Origin: Erinaceus europaeus
Lineage: Eukaryota; Chordata; Mammalia; Eulipotyphla; Erinaceidae
Reading direction: 5' to 3'
NCBI RefSeq assembly: GCF_950295315.1
Contig: NC_080179.1
Coordinates: 67,697,961-67,761,960 of the forward strand
Length of the DNA stretch: 64,000 bases
The number at the start of each line of letters is the position of its first letter. Positions within the stretch are counted from its first letter, which is position 1. Shown here piece after piece: positions 12,589 to 24,447 of the stretch. The translations under genes were made by a program, and so were the position numbers. The notes below the pieces were generated by a model. It saw only the letters and a program-made list of their open reading frames with translations. It did no database searches and was not told where the DNA came from.

Positions 12589-12665
12589 GTTAAATGACTT
12601 TCACGTCTGAGGCTCTGAGGCCCGCAATTCAGTTCCCACTACCACCATAAGTTAGTGCTCTGGGG
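12589..12665 (+). repeat. E-type SINE, 3' part
   Basis: Resumes with TTTCACGTCTGAGGCTCTG and ACTACCACCATAAGTTAGTG, the usual continuation of the head at 12310. Confidence 0.85.
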
Positions 12666-12834
12666 AAAAGAAAAAAAAAACCACACACACATATACATAT
12701 ACATGTGGGTGTGTATGTAACTGAGAAATATCACTTGCTGTACACATGTAAATAAATTTGGTAGATTCAAATTAGCTGTTAAAGTGATGGTAAATAATTT
12801 TTTTCTTGGAGCACATGCAATAGGTATTCTTTGA

Positions 12835-12958
12835 TTTTTTTTTTTTACGAGAGCAAGGCTCAGCTCTCGCTTCTGGGGTGCAGGTGATTGAACCTGGGAC
12901 TTTGGAACCTCAGGCATGAGAGCTTTTTGCATAACCATTATGCTATCTACTTCCACCT
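12835..12958 (-). repeat. E-type SINE
   Basis: Antisense: GATTGAACCTGGGACTTTGG, CCTCAGGCATGAGAGC, GCATAACCATTATGCTATC. Confidence 0.88.
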
Positions 12959-13135
12959 GGTTTTCATTGAATTTCTAACAGGAAGTTGAGCTTTGGGACA
13001 TTATTACTCCAGGTTTTCCAGATATTTGTATTCCTAATAAACAGTAAGACAATATAATGTTTGAAATAAATTCTACTGTAATATAATGAATGTTTTATTG
13101 ATTTTAATGCAAATTTTTGCTAACTATTTTTTATG

Positions 13136-13346
13136 TAAAAATATTTTTATTAATTTATTATTGGATATAGACAGACAGAAATTGATAGGGGAAGGAGAGA
13201 TAGAGAGGGAGAGAGATAGAGAGACACCTGCAGCCCTGCTTCCACCACTCATGAAGTTCTCCCCCTGCAGATGGGGACCAGGGGCTTGAACCTGGGTCCT
13301 TGTGCACTGTGATGCACTTAACCAGGTGTGCCACCACCTGGCCCCA
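13136..13346 (-). repeat. B-type SINE
   Basis: Antisense, full length, ending GTGTGCCACCACCTGGCCCC. Confidence 0.9.
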
Positions 13347-13372
13347 TACATGTTGTTTTATATGTAACTATT

Positions 13373-13375
<3 letters not shown>

Positions 13376-13415
<40 letters not shown>
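13376..13415. repeat. (TA)n microsatellite
   Basis: About 20 perfect AT dinucleotides at the tail junction of the A-type SINE on the right. Confidence 0.95.
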
Positions 13416-13417
<2 letters not shown>

Positions 13418-13683
13418 CCTTTTGTTGCCCTTGTTTTATTGTTGTAGTTATTATTGTTGTTGTTATTGATGTCATCGTTGTTGGATAGGACAGAGAGAAA
13501 TGGAGAGAAGAGGGGAAGACAGAGAGGGGGAGAGAAAGACAGACACCTTCAGACCTGTGTCACTGCTTGTGAAGCGACCCCCCTGCAGGTGGGGAGCCTG
13601 GGGCTCAAACCAGGATCTTTAAGCTGGTCCTTGCGCTTTGTGCCACCTGCGCTTAAGCTGCTGCGCTACCGCCCGACTCCCCA
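13413..13683 (-). repeat. A-type SINE
   Basis: Antisense, full length, close to the family consensus, ending CTACCGCCCGACTCCCC. Confidence 0.93.
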
Positions 13684-13789
13684 TGTAACTATTTTTCACT
13701 TCAAGATAGAGTTACAAATTCCTTTGTAATTCACCTTTGTGTATATATGGAAAATTATTTTGAAATCTATGTTCCAGATAAGTCAAGAA

Positions 13790-13920
13790 ATTGATTCTCT
13801 GGTAGAGTACGCGCTTTTCTATGTTGCGGCCCTGGTTTTGAGCCTCAACACCATATGGGAGTGCAGGAAGGACAGCAGATTGTGTCAGTCTCTATCTAAA
13901 AAAGTCATCCCAGAACAATG
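13790..13920 (+). repeat. H-type SINE fragment
   Basis: CTGGTAGAGTACGCGCTTTTC and GTTTTGAGCCTCAACACC resemble the tRNA-like part of the H family. It has diverged. Confidence 0.4.
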
Positions 13921-14063
13921 AAGCCCTGGCGATGACAAGAAGCTTTAAAAAGGCAGATCCAGAAACAAATAATTAAAATCATAAAGTTGGAGCATCCCCC
14001 GTTTGTATAGCAAAAATTGGGGTCACAGAGAAAGAAGCATTAATCTCTGATAAAAGAATAGTG

Positions 14064-14215
14064 GGGGGCTAGGAAGATGGCATAATGGTTTGCAAACAAC
14101 TTTCATGCTCCAAGACCCCAGGTTCAATCCCCAGCAACACCATTAGCCAGAGCTGAACTGTGCTTTGGTCTCTATCGCTATCTTGCTTTCTCTCATTCAA
14201 ATAAAATAAATGAAA
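14064..14215 (+). repeat. E-type SINE
   Basis: Head GATGGCATAATGGTTTGC, then CAGGTTCAATCCCCAGCAAC and CATTAGCCAGAGCTGAAC, with an AATAAAATAAATG tail. Confidence 0.85.
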
Positions 14216-14607
14216 TATAATTTAAAATGAAAAGATGAATACTGGGAGATGATTATCTGAGCCGAGTCATAGGTACTAGTCAGACATAGGAAGTAAGGAC
14301 TAAGATGGAGTGAAATTTGCATTAATTCAGGGGGGACTGGATGTGAACATGGGTGGAGCCCAAGGCAAACAGCACACTGTCTTAGTGAGTCATTAGGCTG
14401 GTCCATATCCTATTTCAGCCACTTCATAGCAGTACACTCAGGGTGTGTGGCTTAAGCTCTCCAAGCCTGAATTTCTTATTCCTGAAGCAGGCAAATCAAT
14501 ACCTACCTCTGAGGATTGTTATGTTACAGATAGTATAAAGAAAACTAACATAGCACGTGGCAGGTGGTGTTTATTAAGTCGTTATTTTTATTATAAAGAT
14601 ATAAGGC

Positions 14608-14832
14608 AGGGGCTGGGTGGTGGCGCACCTGGTTGAGTGCACATGTTACAATGCACAAGGACCCGGGTTCGAGCCCTGTTGCCACTCGTAGGGGGAAAGC
14701 TTTGTGAATTGGTGAAGCAAGTCTGCAGTTGTCTCTCTGTCTCTCTCCTTCTCTGTCTCCCTCCTTCTCTCAATTTCTGGCTGTCTTTATCCAATAAATA
14801 AATAAAGATGATAAAAATATTTTAAATAGATT
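14608..14832 (+). repeat. B-type SINE
   Basis: GGGGCTGGGTGGTGGCGCAC head with B box GGGTTCGAGCCC, ending AATAAATAAATAAAGATG. One of the best-preserved B copies here. Confidence 0.95.
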
Positions 14833-15089
14833 AATTAAAAAGTTGTTAAAAAAAGATATAAGCCAAAAGAAATAAAAGTACCTGATATTTTGCCAGTTGA
14901 AACACTCTACCATCATGTGACCAATGAGGTAGCTTAGCAAGTAATGTGAGGCCTGAGTTAGTTTACTGCATAAACCAGAGCAGTTCTCTGACCTCATTCT
15001 GTCTCCTTTTCATGAAGTACAATAAAAAAAAACAAAACTGTGCCACTATATTAAATATGTGGAACTTTATATAGTCACTTGAGAGGATT

Positions 15090-15185
15090 TTTTTTTAAAC
15101 TTATGGTAATCTTGGGTATTGAACCTGGGCTCTCAGAGCCTCAGGCATGAAAGTCTTTTACATAACCATTATGCCGCACCCTGCC
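15090..15185 (-). repeat. E-type SINE
   Basis: Antisense: GAACCTGGGCTCTCAGAGCC, CAGGCATGAAAGTC, CATAACCATTATGCCGC. Confidence 0.82.
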
Positions 15186-16510
15186 ATATATGGTCTTTGT
15201 AGTCTTCAATATTGTTCAATAAGAAAATATATTTAAGTTTATTATGTAGCCTAATCACAGGAGGTATAACATATGTATCACTTAGGGTCATTTTCTACTT
15301 AAAAGAGGAAAGGATTTCATTAAAGAAAAGTGTCAACAGCTTTTTAGATATATTATGAATCTTATTTAAATGAAGATTAAATCATATGCTTATATATACT
15401 TATATTTAGTAACCTGATTTTCATGTAACTGGAAAATGTTGAAATTCATAAAACATAATGCACTATCATTTTAAAACCAAGAAATACAGTTGGCATGTCA
15501 TATCTTTTTAAATCTGGGGTTCTTGACATTTAGGACCTTCTCAGCGTGGCTTCTTTCCTGCATGAAGTGAGTTGCTTAAACTCTGAATTGATAGTTTAGA
15601 ACACGTGCCTTCTCAGTACCTTCTGACTCCTTGCACCATTCACAGATGTGTACCTAGGTTTTTTTTAAATTAGTGAAGATAAGGATTATGTGTGACAATA
15701 TAGGCCATGGAGATGAGAAGTGGCAATTATCTTCATTAATAACCTGGAATGTGATTATATGAACAGCAACTGCTTAATCAAGGAGGTTTTAGAGTGTCCA
15801 TTAGTAAAAATGTTTATTATTAAATGTCAGCAGGGAACAGAAAATAGTGGAAAAGACTCCACAGGGAGGCCCTTTGGACTGGAAGACTTGACTGTTGACT
15901 AATTGTTAATTTCATGAACTTGTGGGCCTTTTTCTTCCTCTTCTAAGTTTTTTCCCCCTTAATCTAAAGTGTAAAAATTAGACAGTGTAAAAATTGGCCT
16001 GTAGATTCAACATCTGAGTCACTACTTCTTGATTCTTATGATGTATTCAAGGAAATTCATGAAATCTGAATTCCATTAATTCAAGTAGTTTCATTCTTTG
16101 TTCATTTTCTCTTTCAAAAGTAGCCATTTCCCTCTTTCTTAACCACTTTTCAAGTTTGCTAAGGGAAAAACATTCTATTAATTTAGCTTAAATTAATATA
16201 AGCTATTGATAAATATCATTTAAAATACTGAAGAAGACCACAAACTCCTAATAGGTAATGTTGATTATTTTGCTACTCTAATGATGATGTCATTGAAAAT
16301 TTGATATTAGGTAAATTATTTTTGTGATTCTATGTTTTTCAATATTGTAGCTAAATAGTCACCTTCACTAAAGAAATTGGTTTAGTCCATTCTCGCTAAA
16401 AAGTCATGAAGTGTTGTTATACATAGTAGCTTTCATAATGTCTGCTTCATGAGATTGTTGTAAGGATTATATGAGGTGATGTGTGTGAAGAGTTAACATA
16501 ATTCTTTGCA
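15186..16510. other. Repeat-poor intronic stretch
   Basis: AT-rich and unique. The 60-codon plus frame at 15720 has no splice sites that would join the flanking exons in frame. Confidence 0.5.
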
Positions 16511-16525
16511 CCTAGAAATTTTGGG

Positions 16526-16748
16526 GGGGGCTGAGTGGTGGTGTACCTGGTTGAGCACACATGTTACAATGGGCAAGGACCAGGATTCAAGCCCCCAGTC
16601 CCCACCTGCAGGGAAATGCTTTGCAAGTGAAGCAGTGCTTCAGGTGTCTGTCTCTCCCTCTCTAGCACCCTCTTCCCTCTTGATTTCTGGCTGTCTCTAT
16701 CCAATAAATATAATAAAGATAATAAAAAAATTAAAATTTTTTTCAACA
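16526..16748 (+). repeat. B-type SINE
   Basis: GGGGGGGGCTGAGTGGTGG head through AATAAATATAATAAAGATAA tail. Confidence 0.92.
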
Positions 16749-16864
16749 AATAGAAACTATTGTTATTCAGATAAAGGTGAACGCTGGCAAGAGATCTTAC
16801 CTGGCTAGTGAAACTCTATTGTCATGTGCATAGCCCAGGTTCCAACTTAGTACCTACCACAGAA

Positions 16865-17040
16865 TTTCAGTTCTATAGTATTTCATCTTCTTCTCCCACC
16901 TCCTCCTCTTCCTCACCTTCCCTCTCCTCCTCTTCCCCCTCCTCTTCTTCCTGGTTTATACCCAGTCACACAGGATCCCAAGCTTAGCAAACTCCTCATT
17001 GGGAAATTAACTCAGGCTAATATATATATATATATATATC
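16865..17040. repeat. CTT/CTC-rich tract and short (TA)n
   Basis: A polypyrimidine stretch (16887-16953) and a (TA)n run of about 20 bp at 17019-17038. Confidence 0.7.
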
Positions 17041-17399
17041 CCTTAAAACCAAAATGACTTATCATAGATTTAAAAAGACAGTATATTGAATAAATAATAT
17101 CAATTTGGACAGTGCTCAGGAACTGTGATCAGAGTGATGGGGAAACAAGTTGTAGGATGGTGTGTATTTCAAGATAACCCTTACGTGTATGTGAAACAAT
17201 ACTGTGTGTTCACATATGTGTCATATAAGGTCATTGGAGAAGGCCGTCCAACACCTGTGCCTTTGGAAAAGATGAAAGACAATCAACCAATGACAAATGG
17301 AATCTTCAGCTTTGTTATTTTTTTTATAGTAAAAAAACTTTTAACAGTTTATTCTTGGAAGTGGGGTTGTTAGAAACTGCTAGTTTTTTTTTCTATGTA

Positions 17400-17785
17400 C
17401 TTTATTTACATTTCTGAAAATAAATGAAAAGATATGAAAGATAGAGGCTAGACCAGACTTCACTGGATAGAAAACCCCATCAGTGTGTCCTGGAGCTCCG
17501 CTTCCCCAGAGCCCTTCCCCACTAGGGAAAGAGAGAGGCAGGCTGGGAGTATGGATCAACCTGTCAATGCCCATGTTCAGCGGGGAAGCAATTACAGAAG
17601 CCAGACCTTTCACCTTCTGTACCCCACAATGACCCTGGGTCCATACTCCCAGAGGGATAAAGAATAGGAAAGCTATCAGGGGAGGGGACGGGATACAGAA
17701 TTCTGGTGGTGGGAATTGTGCAAAGTTGTACCCCTCTTATCCTATGGTTTAGTCAATGTTTCCTTTTTATAAATAAATTAGAAAA
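17400..17785 (+). mobile_element. L1 3' UTR fragment, sense
   Basis: Starts within the family 3' UTR and ends with CCTCTTATCCTATGGTTTAG, CTTTTTATAAATAAATTAG and an A run, i.e. the polyadenylated 3' end in sense orientation, 5' truncated. Confidence 0.75.
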
Positions 17786-17789
17786 AAAA

Positions 17790-17962
17790 AAAACACAATA
17801 CACAAGGACCTAGGTTCAAGTCCCCAGTCCCCACCTGCAGGGGGAAAGCTTTGCAAGCGGTGAAGCAGTGCTGCAGGTGTCTGTCTCTCTCTCTTTCTCT
17901 ACCTCCCCCACCTCTCAATTTCTAGCTGTTTCTATCCAATAAATAAATAAATAAATAAAGAT

Positions 17963-18013
<51 letters not shown>
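17790..18013 (+). repeat. B-type SINE, 5' truncated, with (GAAA)n tail
   Basis: Begins at CACAATACACAAGGACC. The tail (AATA)n grows into 12-13 GAAA units (17964-18013). Confidence 0.88.
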
Positions 18014-18139
18014 GGGCTAGTTCATAGACCAAAGAAAAGTGTTGGGGTGAATGTTTCTTTGGCCTTTCAATTTAGTTAAAACCAGTGTGTGAATTTTTCC
18101 TTTTATTTAGACTGACTTAAGTGCATGTATGTTTTTTTC

Positions 18140-18342
18140 CCTAAATAATTGTATTTATTTATTATTGCATAGTGATAGAAAGTCAGAAGGGCAGGGGAGA
18201 TAGTGTGGGAGAGAGACAGAGACACCTGCAGGCTTGTTCACCACCTGTGAAGCTCTCCTGCTGCAGGCGGGGACCAGGGCCTTGAACCTGCATCCTTGCA
18301 CACTGTAGTGAGCTTAACCAGGTGCACCACTGCCTGGCCCCC
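18140..18342 (-). repeat. B-type SINE
   Basis: Antisense: ATTATTGCATAGTGATAG, CACCTGCAGGC, head complement GGTGCACCACTGCCTGGCCC. Confidence 0.87.
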
Positions 18343-18364
18343 ATGGAAGTTTTCTAAAATGCAG

Positions 18365-18480
18365 TGTCATTGAGCTGGTGAAATAGCTTACTTGTTATAC
18401 GTGCAACTCAGGTTTGAACCCAGCTCCCACTGCATTGAAGGAAGCTTCAGTGTTGTGGTCTATTTTAGTCTATAAAAAAA
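18365..18480 (+). repeat. H-type SINE fragment
   Basis: GAGCTGGTGAAATAGCTTAC and CAGGTTTGAACCCAGCTCCC (B-box-like) followed by a T-rich stretch. Confidence 0.45.
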
Positions 18481-18747
18481 TTTTTTTTTTAAATCTTTAT
18501 TTTTTTAGTCTCTTTCTCTCCGGCTCTCTGTCTATATCTTTTTTTTTTTTTTTAAAGTCATGTCATTGTGCTAGCACCAAATATTTTTTACAATATCCAT
18601 AGTAGTGTACTGCTTGTGTAGAAAGCTCAGAATTTACCAAGATATCCATAAAAGCTTAATTGTCCAGTTCTGATGCAGGAGGATGAAACCTGTGGGTAAC
18701 TGAAAGGCTGCATCTACAAGCATTCCATTCAAATTCAAAGACATCTT

Positions 18748-18830
18748 TTTTTTTTTTTTGCCTCCAAGGTTATTCCTGGGGCTCGGTGCTGGCACTAGAA
18801 TCCACTGCTCCTGGTGACTATTTTTTCTTC

Positions 18831-18884
<54 letters not shown>

Positions 18885-19106
18885 GTCTCTCTGTCTCTCT
18901 TTTTTTTTAATTGGGTAGGACAAAGAAATTGAGAGGGGAGGGGAGATAGAGAGGGAGAGAGACAGAGAGACATCTGCAGACCTGCTTCTCCACTTGTGAA
19001 GCGACCCCCCCCCCCCCCCCCCGCACAGGTGAAGAGCCTGAGGCTCGAACCAGGATCCTTAAACGAGTCCTTGTGTGTTTAACCTGGTATGCCCCTGCCC
19101 AGCCCC
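18748..19106 (-). repeat. B-type SINE with module T and (TTTC)n
   Basis: Poly-T, module T (CAAGGTTATTCCTGGGGCTC to CCTGGTGACTATTTTTTC), (TTTC)n 18831-18885, then body and a B/A hybrid head with a 17-C run at 19006-19022. Confidence 0.85.
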
Positions 19107-19184
19107 CAAATCCAAATATATCTTTAAACACAGTGTGAGCCAAACTAAATGGGATTGTGAGCCAAACTCTTCCACAACTTCCAG

Positions 19185-19287
19185 TTTGTATGCAGATGCT
19201 GAGATAGGCCTTGACTCTTATGAAGCCAGGCTAATAGACATGAAAAGGTTTGTCCCTGCAACTTTTCTAGCAATTGTCACCAACAAG
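19185..19287 (+). other. Possible alternative (poison) exon
   Basis: 103 open bases lie between a moderate acceptor (CCACAACTTCCAG) and a consensus donor (AAG|GTAAGT) in non-repeat DNA. Spliced after exon a it stays open, but it would shift exon b so that a TAA appears within its first six codons. It is either a chance pair of splice-like sites or an alternative short C-terminus. I see no homology. Confidence 0.2.
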
Positions 19288-19559
19288 GTAAGTGAAATGC
19301 CTCAATCACCTTCAAACTCAGAATAATTGAGTATAAAACATGCAAAATAAACACTGGCAAAAAGACAGATAAGTATAGAAGTGGCCACTGTGGATTCACT
19401 TTATTTTAGTAATGGGTTCACAAACTTGCTAGATGTAATTTTTTTAAAATGACAGAGGTAAGTAGCTTGTGTATTTTCTAAGCCAAACTGTGTAACAGAA
19501 TGCTGAGTGGAGTGATCACATACTCTGAAACGATTATTCTGTATCTCTTCAAATAGTTA

Positions 19560-19900
19560 TGTCATTTTTGTATGGGGGGGATGTGGCGGGTCCAGGCTTG
19601 AAGGGAGCCCCCTGTGCAGTGAATTATGTGTGCACACCTGGAAGGAATGCGCCAACGGATTTCAGCTCGACCCTGGCAGCCAGGAGCCTCCAGAGAGGGT
19701 GGAGGGAGCTCCCTAGTGGCCACAGCCTGCACTCTCCGCCCTTCTGCGAGCAACATGGCAGGGCTGGAAGCAATGCAGGGCAGCAGGAATCTGGAAGGAG
19801 GCATGGCGTCTGTATGCACATGTCACCTCCAGCCTTGCAGAAATCGCTGGAATGTGGGAAGGACCATACCGAAAAGGAAAACATGCATTATTCCCCAGTC
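19560..19900. other. GC-rich intronic island
   Basis: Markedly more GC-rich than its surroundings, and open in several frames on both strands simply because of composition. Not recognised as repeat or exon. Confidence 0.4.
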
Positions 19901-20045
19901 ATATATTGTTTTTTTCCCCTTACTTTTACACCCCTTTACTATTCAGGGGTGAAAATCTCAGAATGTTTTGTCATCTGCATTTTCCAAATGTGACTACACA
20001 AATTGACATTCTTTGGTAGTGTTGGGACTTTTGTTTTCTGATTAA

Positions 20046-20192
<147 letters not shown>

Positions 20193-20749
20193 TAATTCAT
20201 TTTTCCATTATACTGCATTTCTTTGAAAATAAAATATATTGCACTTTTTTGGTACAGCCTCTTAAATACTGTCAAGCAACTCACAAATCAATGCTAAATT
20301 ATTAGACTCATAAAGAGACTGATTTAAGAAAAGAGTCAAAGTAATCTAAGAAAAAAAAACAACCTAGTATTAGCATTTTTTGAAGATAAGTAACTTTTAT
20401 TTTTTCCACACAACATTCTTTTTAAAATGTGAGCAGCAAAATATTGAAGTCCAAACCACTGCTTCCTGCATCTGACTGTAAATAGCAGTGACCATTACTA
20501 GTGCCTGGTCAGTATTTTGCAAACTTCACTTTGTCCACAGAACAAAGACGTGATATTTAGCAATAAAGTCAACATTAAGAGAGCATGGACTTCTCATTTC
20601 CTTTTTAATATAACCTGAGAAAATAAAATCTTTGGCACAGAATTCTGCTATTTGACACCACAGACTCCACGCTCTGATTTTAAAGAGCCACTGTCTATTT
20701 TTCTTTGACATTTTTATTCTACTGTTGTGCATGTAATGGTTAGCCATTT

Positions 20750-20905
20750 TTATTAGTAATTAATAGTAGTTGACAAGACTGTGAGACTACAAGGTATAAT
20801 TCCACACCACACCCACCATCGGAGTTCTGTGCCCCCAGCCTCCCAATGATAACCACCATTTTTTAAAATTGCTCTGGGGGGTATCCCACTGTTTGGGGGG
20901 TGGGT
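20750..20905 (-). mobile_element. Short antisense L1 3' fragment
   Basis: GTTGACAAGACTGTGAGACT, AATTCCACACCACACCCACC and CAATGATAACCACCATT match the pattern of the other L1 3' blocks here. It lies in the intron between exons b and c. Confidence 0.55.
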
Positions 20906-21052
20906 GTCTGCTTCTGTTGGTTCCTAGGATTCCTCATTTTCTGTGGTGATTCTGGGCACATTGAAATCTGGGCTCTTGGTGAACATTTGTATATGTTCCA
21001 GGATATTGATGATTGAAAGTGAAAGTCAAAGTCAGTTTTTGTTTTTGTTTGA

Positions 21053-21178
<126 letters not shown>

Positions 21179-22660
21179 CAGACACTACTCCACCAACACA
21201 CAGTGTTTATTAAAGGGACATGCACAGAAGTACTATAGATCAGTATTGATACAGCCACTGTTCTATCAATGTTTGTACGATTGCAGAGAGCTACCACCAC
21301 TACAGGGTGCTAAAAGAAACCATGATACACTATATTTTTGATCAGGAAGGATGATAAGGAATGTTCAAAAACAAAACAAAACAAAACAAAACAAACAAAC
21401 AAACAAAAAACAATTAAAAAAAATCCCTGAATGATGAGAGTGATAAATGGTCAAGCAATCAATGAGAGACCCTTTTTCTATAACATGAAGATTGTGATTA
21501 TAAGAAATAGTCCAAATGTTTCTGAAGAATTTTCAATGTTGTATAGAAAAACCACAGAATTTCATGGTGATATCAGAAATGTAAATATTGTATCATATTG
21601 TCATGTATAAGCGTACCTAATGCACACTTTATCTTTTATTGTACAAAGAAATAGTGTACAAAATTCTTTGATTTCTATGGAGTACACCGACCAGAGACTA
21701 CCAGTGTAAAGCGATAAATAAAAATACGACCTAAATGCTTTTCTATGATAATATAAAAGATGCTGTTTTTGTATTTAACAGCAGTGAACAGGCATGATGA
21801 TGCATTAACTGACTTAAGACATACCCTACACACCTCCGAGTGTTCATGTATATTGTCTGTTTGCAATGGGCTTTATTGGAAGCGCTAGACTTGATTTGGG
21901 GTGTTTAGGAATTTGAAACCTAGCGGATTTCTAAAGGGATGAGGGCTCACAGGTCTAAATTAAGAACTCAGAAACTGCAACCATTTGTTGCATATTTTTT
22001 TTAAAAATCTAAGTTTTAAAGTAGAATAGATTTTATATAAAAAAATCTTAGATGGAATATTTTACTCAGTCATTTCTGTAGTTAATGTCTGATGGCCACC
22101 TACTGACCTGCTAGCTTACTTATTGCACCGACATTGATGCTCAGAGTTGAGGTGTGTTTTTTTTGTTTGTTTGTTTGGTTTTTTTTGGTTGTTCGTTTTT
22201 TAAACAATACTTGATATTATATGTTTCTATACAAGGAGGCCAAAGCCCCACTTTGAACTAAGAGGTTAAGGTTCACTATAGTTCAGGATTTTTTTGTAGT
22301 GGTAAAAATAAATACGAATCATTAAAACAAGTATACCTATTCATCAGTATTACTTAAACCAGAAGTTAAGGTGGCTTACAAAATGGTTAGCAATGATAAT
22401 TTTTTATCAGTATTATGTAACATATCAGATTTATTTTATTTAACGAATTATTTATACCATTAACAGATTCTTATATATATATTGATGTGGCTGAAATGTG
22501 CAGGTTAAATCTATTAACCAAATTATTTATATTATATTACGTAAGAAAAAAATGTGAAACAAATGTAGATAGAAAGTACTACATTGCGAGTATACAAACC
22601 TGAAACTGTGAGCCATTGTAAAGTGTAAGGTGATCAATAAGAAATGTAGCACAACATCAT
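21179..22660 (+). other. Probable 3' UTR
   Basis: About 1.5 kb directly after the stop, AT-rich, with no SINE or L1, unlike almost every other 1.5-kb stretch of the window. It contains ATTTA-type and AATAAA motifs (for example about 21717 and 22305) and a short (AAAAC)n(AAAC)n run at 21368-21407. Absence of insertions over this length fits purifying selection on a UTR. The true polyadenylation site is not determinable here, and the UTR could extend to the next unique blocks. Confidence 0.5.
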
Positions 22661-24240
22661 TTTCCGTCTTTTTTTCAGTTTTTGTGGTGGTGGTGGTCTA
22701 ACTCTCCCAGGCAATGGAACGGATGGTTTTTGATAAATAGATTATCAAAAGAAAAGGAGAAAAATTATCCCTTTCTTATAACACCAGCCTCCACCCCCAA
22801 GTCCTGCAACTCCTGGAGAACGAGGCCTTCCCACCCCCCACCCCCCAGCCTGGGGCTTACTCAACAGCTTAATACTTGCACTGCTCGGAGGGCCCTCTAA
22901 TGTACACTCTGGACCCCCCAAATGACCACCACCTCCTTTATTCCTCCTCTCCTGTCCACCTCCCAGACTCCTCAGTCCTGTGATGTAGCAAATTCCAGTC
23001 ACTCAGGAAAAAGAAGAGGAAATTGTAGCTCACTCCTCCAGTTGGTTCCTTGGGGGCAGCAGCACAGAGCTCTCTACCTGGTCTCTCAGTTGAGAGCACA
23101 GTGGCCCGTTCTTCCTCCAGCCCTCTCTCCTCTCCACTCCTGCCCTCACTCCTAGCACCTAAGTCTGATGACTGACTGCACTGGGCTTTGTGACCTGCAG
23201 GCAGGAATCCTTCTTTTCTTTGAGGTAGATTCACCTTCTCTTTCTCCTAGTGTTGGGATTGCCTTCCATTCCAGATCCTTCATGCGGTCAGCCTGGAGTC
23301 ATCTTTTGTGCAGTTTATCGGACACATTTTTGTTGTAAGTTGATGTGTTTGGTATATTTAAGCCATTAATGTTGTCCTGCCTCCCCCACCTCCTCTTCTA
23401 CTATTTTGTCTGCACTGTTATTTTTATCCACAGATAGACGCAGAGATATGTTTGAGTGTTGGGGGTGTGTCCGGTGGGTGTATGTGTCTGTTGATACGTA
23501 GAAGACCCTTTAGCCTTTACTTTGTGGTTTTCAGACTGACTTTGTATTGACCAAGTCTTTCTTTTTGATATTTTAAACTAGTTAGGATGTTTGTCTCCCT
23601 GCCACTGTCTACTTTACATCAGTAGGTCTTGTAAAGTATGTCTGTGTCCACGATTTCTCTCACTGCATATGGCTTTGGTGTGGGTGATCAGTATTATTGT
23701 TTTAGTCCACTTGAGTTTTCTTCCTCTCTCTCTCTCTCTCTCTCTCTTATGGTTTTGTGTATGCAGTTAATGTGAATATTGTTGGCATTATAGGTCACCA
23801 GTGCTGTAACATTTTTTTAACGTTACACTTACTTTGTAATTAAAAAAAAATTGGTCACTCATGTTTGAATTTTGCCCATAGAGCCATTTCTTTCTCTTTA
23901 TACTGAAGTCAATTCATCTTTTTTTTTTTTTAAATCAAAGCTAGCTCTTACATATTAGTGTATTTTTACTCCCTAAAAAAGTTATTTTTTTCACCAACAA
24001 ATTAGAATGGAAAAATGCTAACAACAACAACAAACAAAATTCTCCCCCACTAAAGAACATAGTAGTCCTTGGAAAAAGAAAATTTGATTTTATTTTCTGT
24101 CCCTTAATGATTTTAGGAAGCTCAAGGATAGTAAACATATGGTTTTAAAAGATTACTGAAAATTAATGAAAATTAGCCAAGCAGCTCTTGTTTGATTTGG
24201 CTTGTTTTTGGCATTAAAAGCAATCAAGGTTTTTCTACTT
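22661..24240. other. Unique sequence 3' of the gene
   Basis: Includes a C-rich stretch (22780-23170) with open frames I cannot support as coding, a (TC)n at 23721-23746, and AT-rich DNA to the right. Could be distal 3' UTR or intergenic. Confidence 0.4.
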
Positions 24241-24243
24241 TTA

Positions 24244-24447
24244 ATTTTTTTATCTTTACTTATTTATTGGATAGAGACAGCCAGATATCAAGAGGGAAGG
24301 GGAGATAGAGATGGAGAGAGACAGACACTGCAGCACTGCTTCACCACTCACAAAGCTTTCCCCCTGCAGGTGAGGACCAGGGCTTAAACCTGGGTCCTTG
24401 GACATTGTAATATGTGCACTCAACCAGGTGCACCACCAGCTGGCCCT
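24244..24447 (-). repeat. B-type SINE
   Basis: Antisense: TTTATCTTTACTTATTTATT, GGATAGAGACAGCCAGATAT, CAACCAGGTGCACCACCAGC. The flanks GCAATCAAG(G/A)TTTTT (before 24236 and from about 24449) look like its target duplication. Confidence 0.9.

Noticed and set aside
19559..19993. 144-codon plus frame as a gene or exon
   Set aside because: Four overlapping frames are open in a GC-rich patch, and none links in phase to the neighbouring exons.
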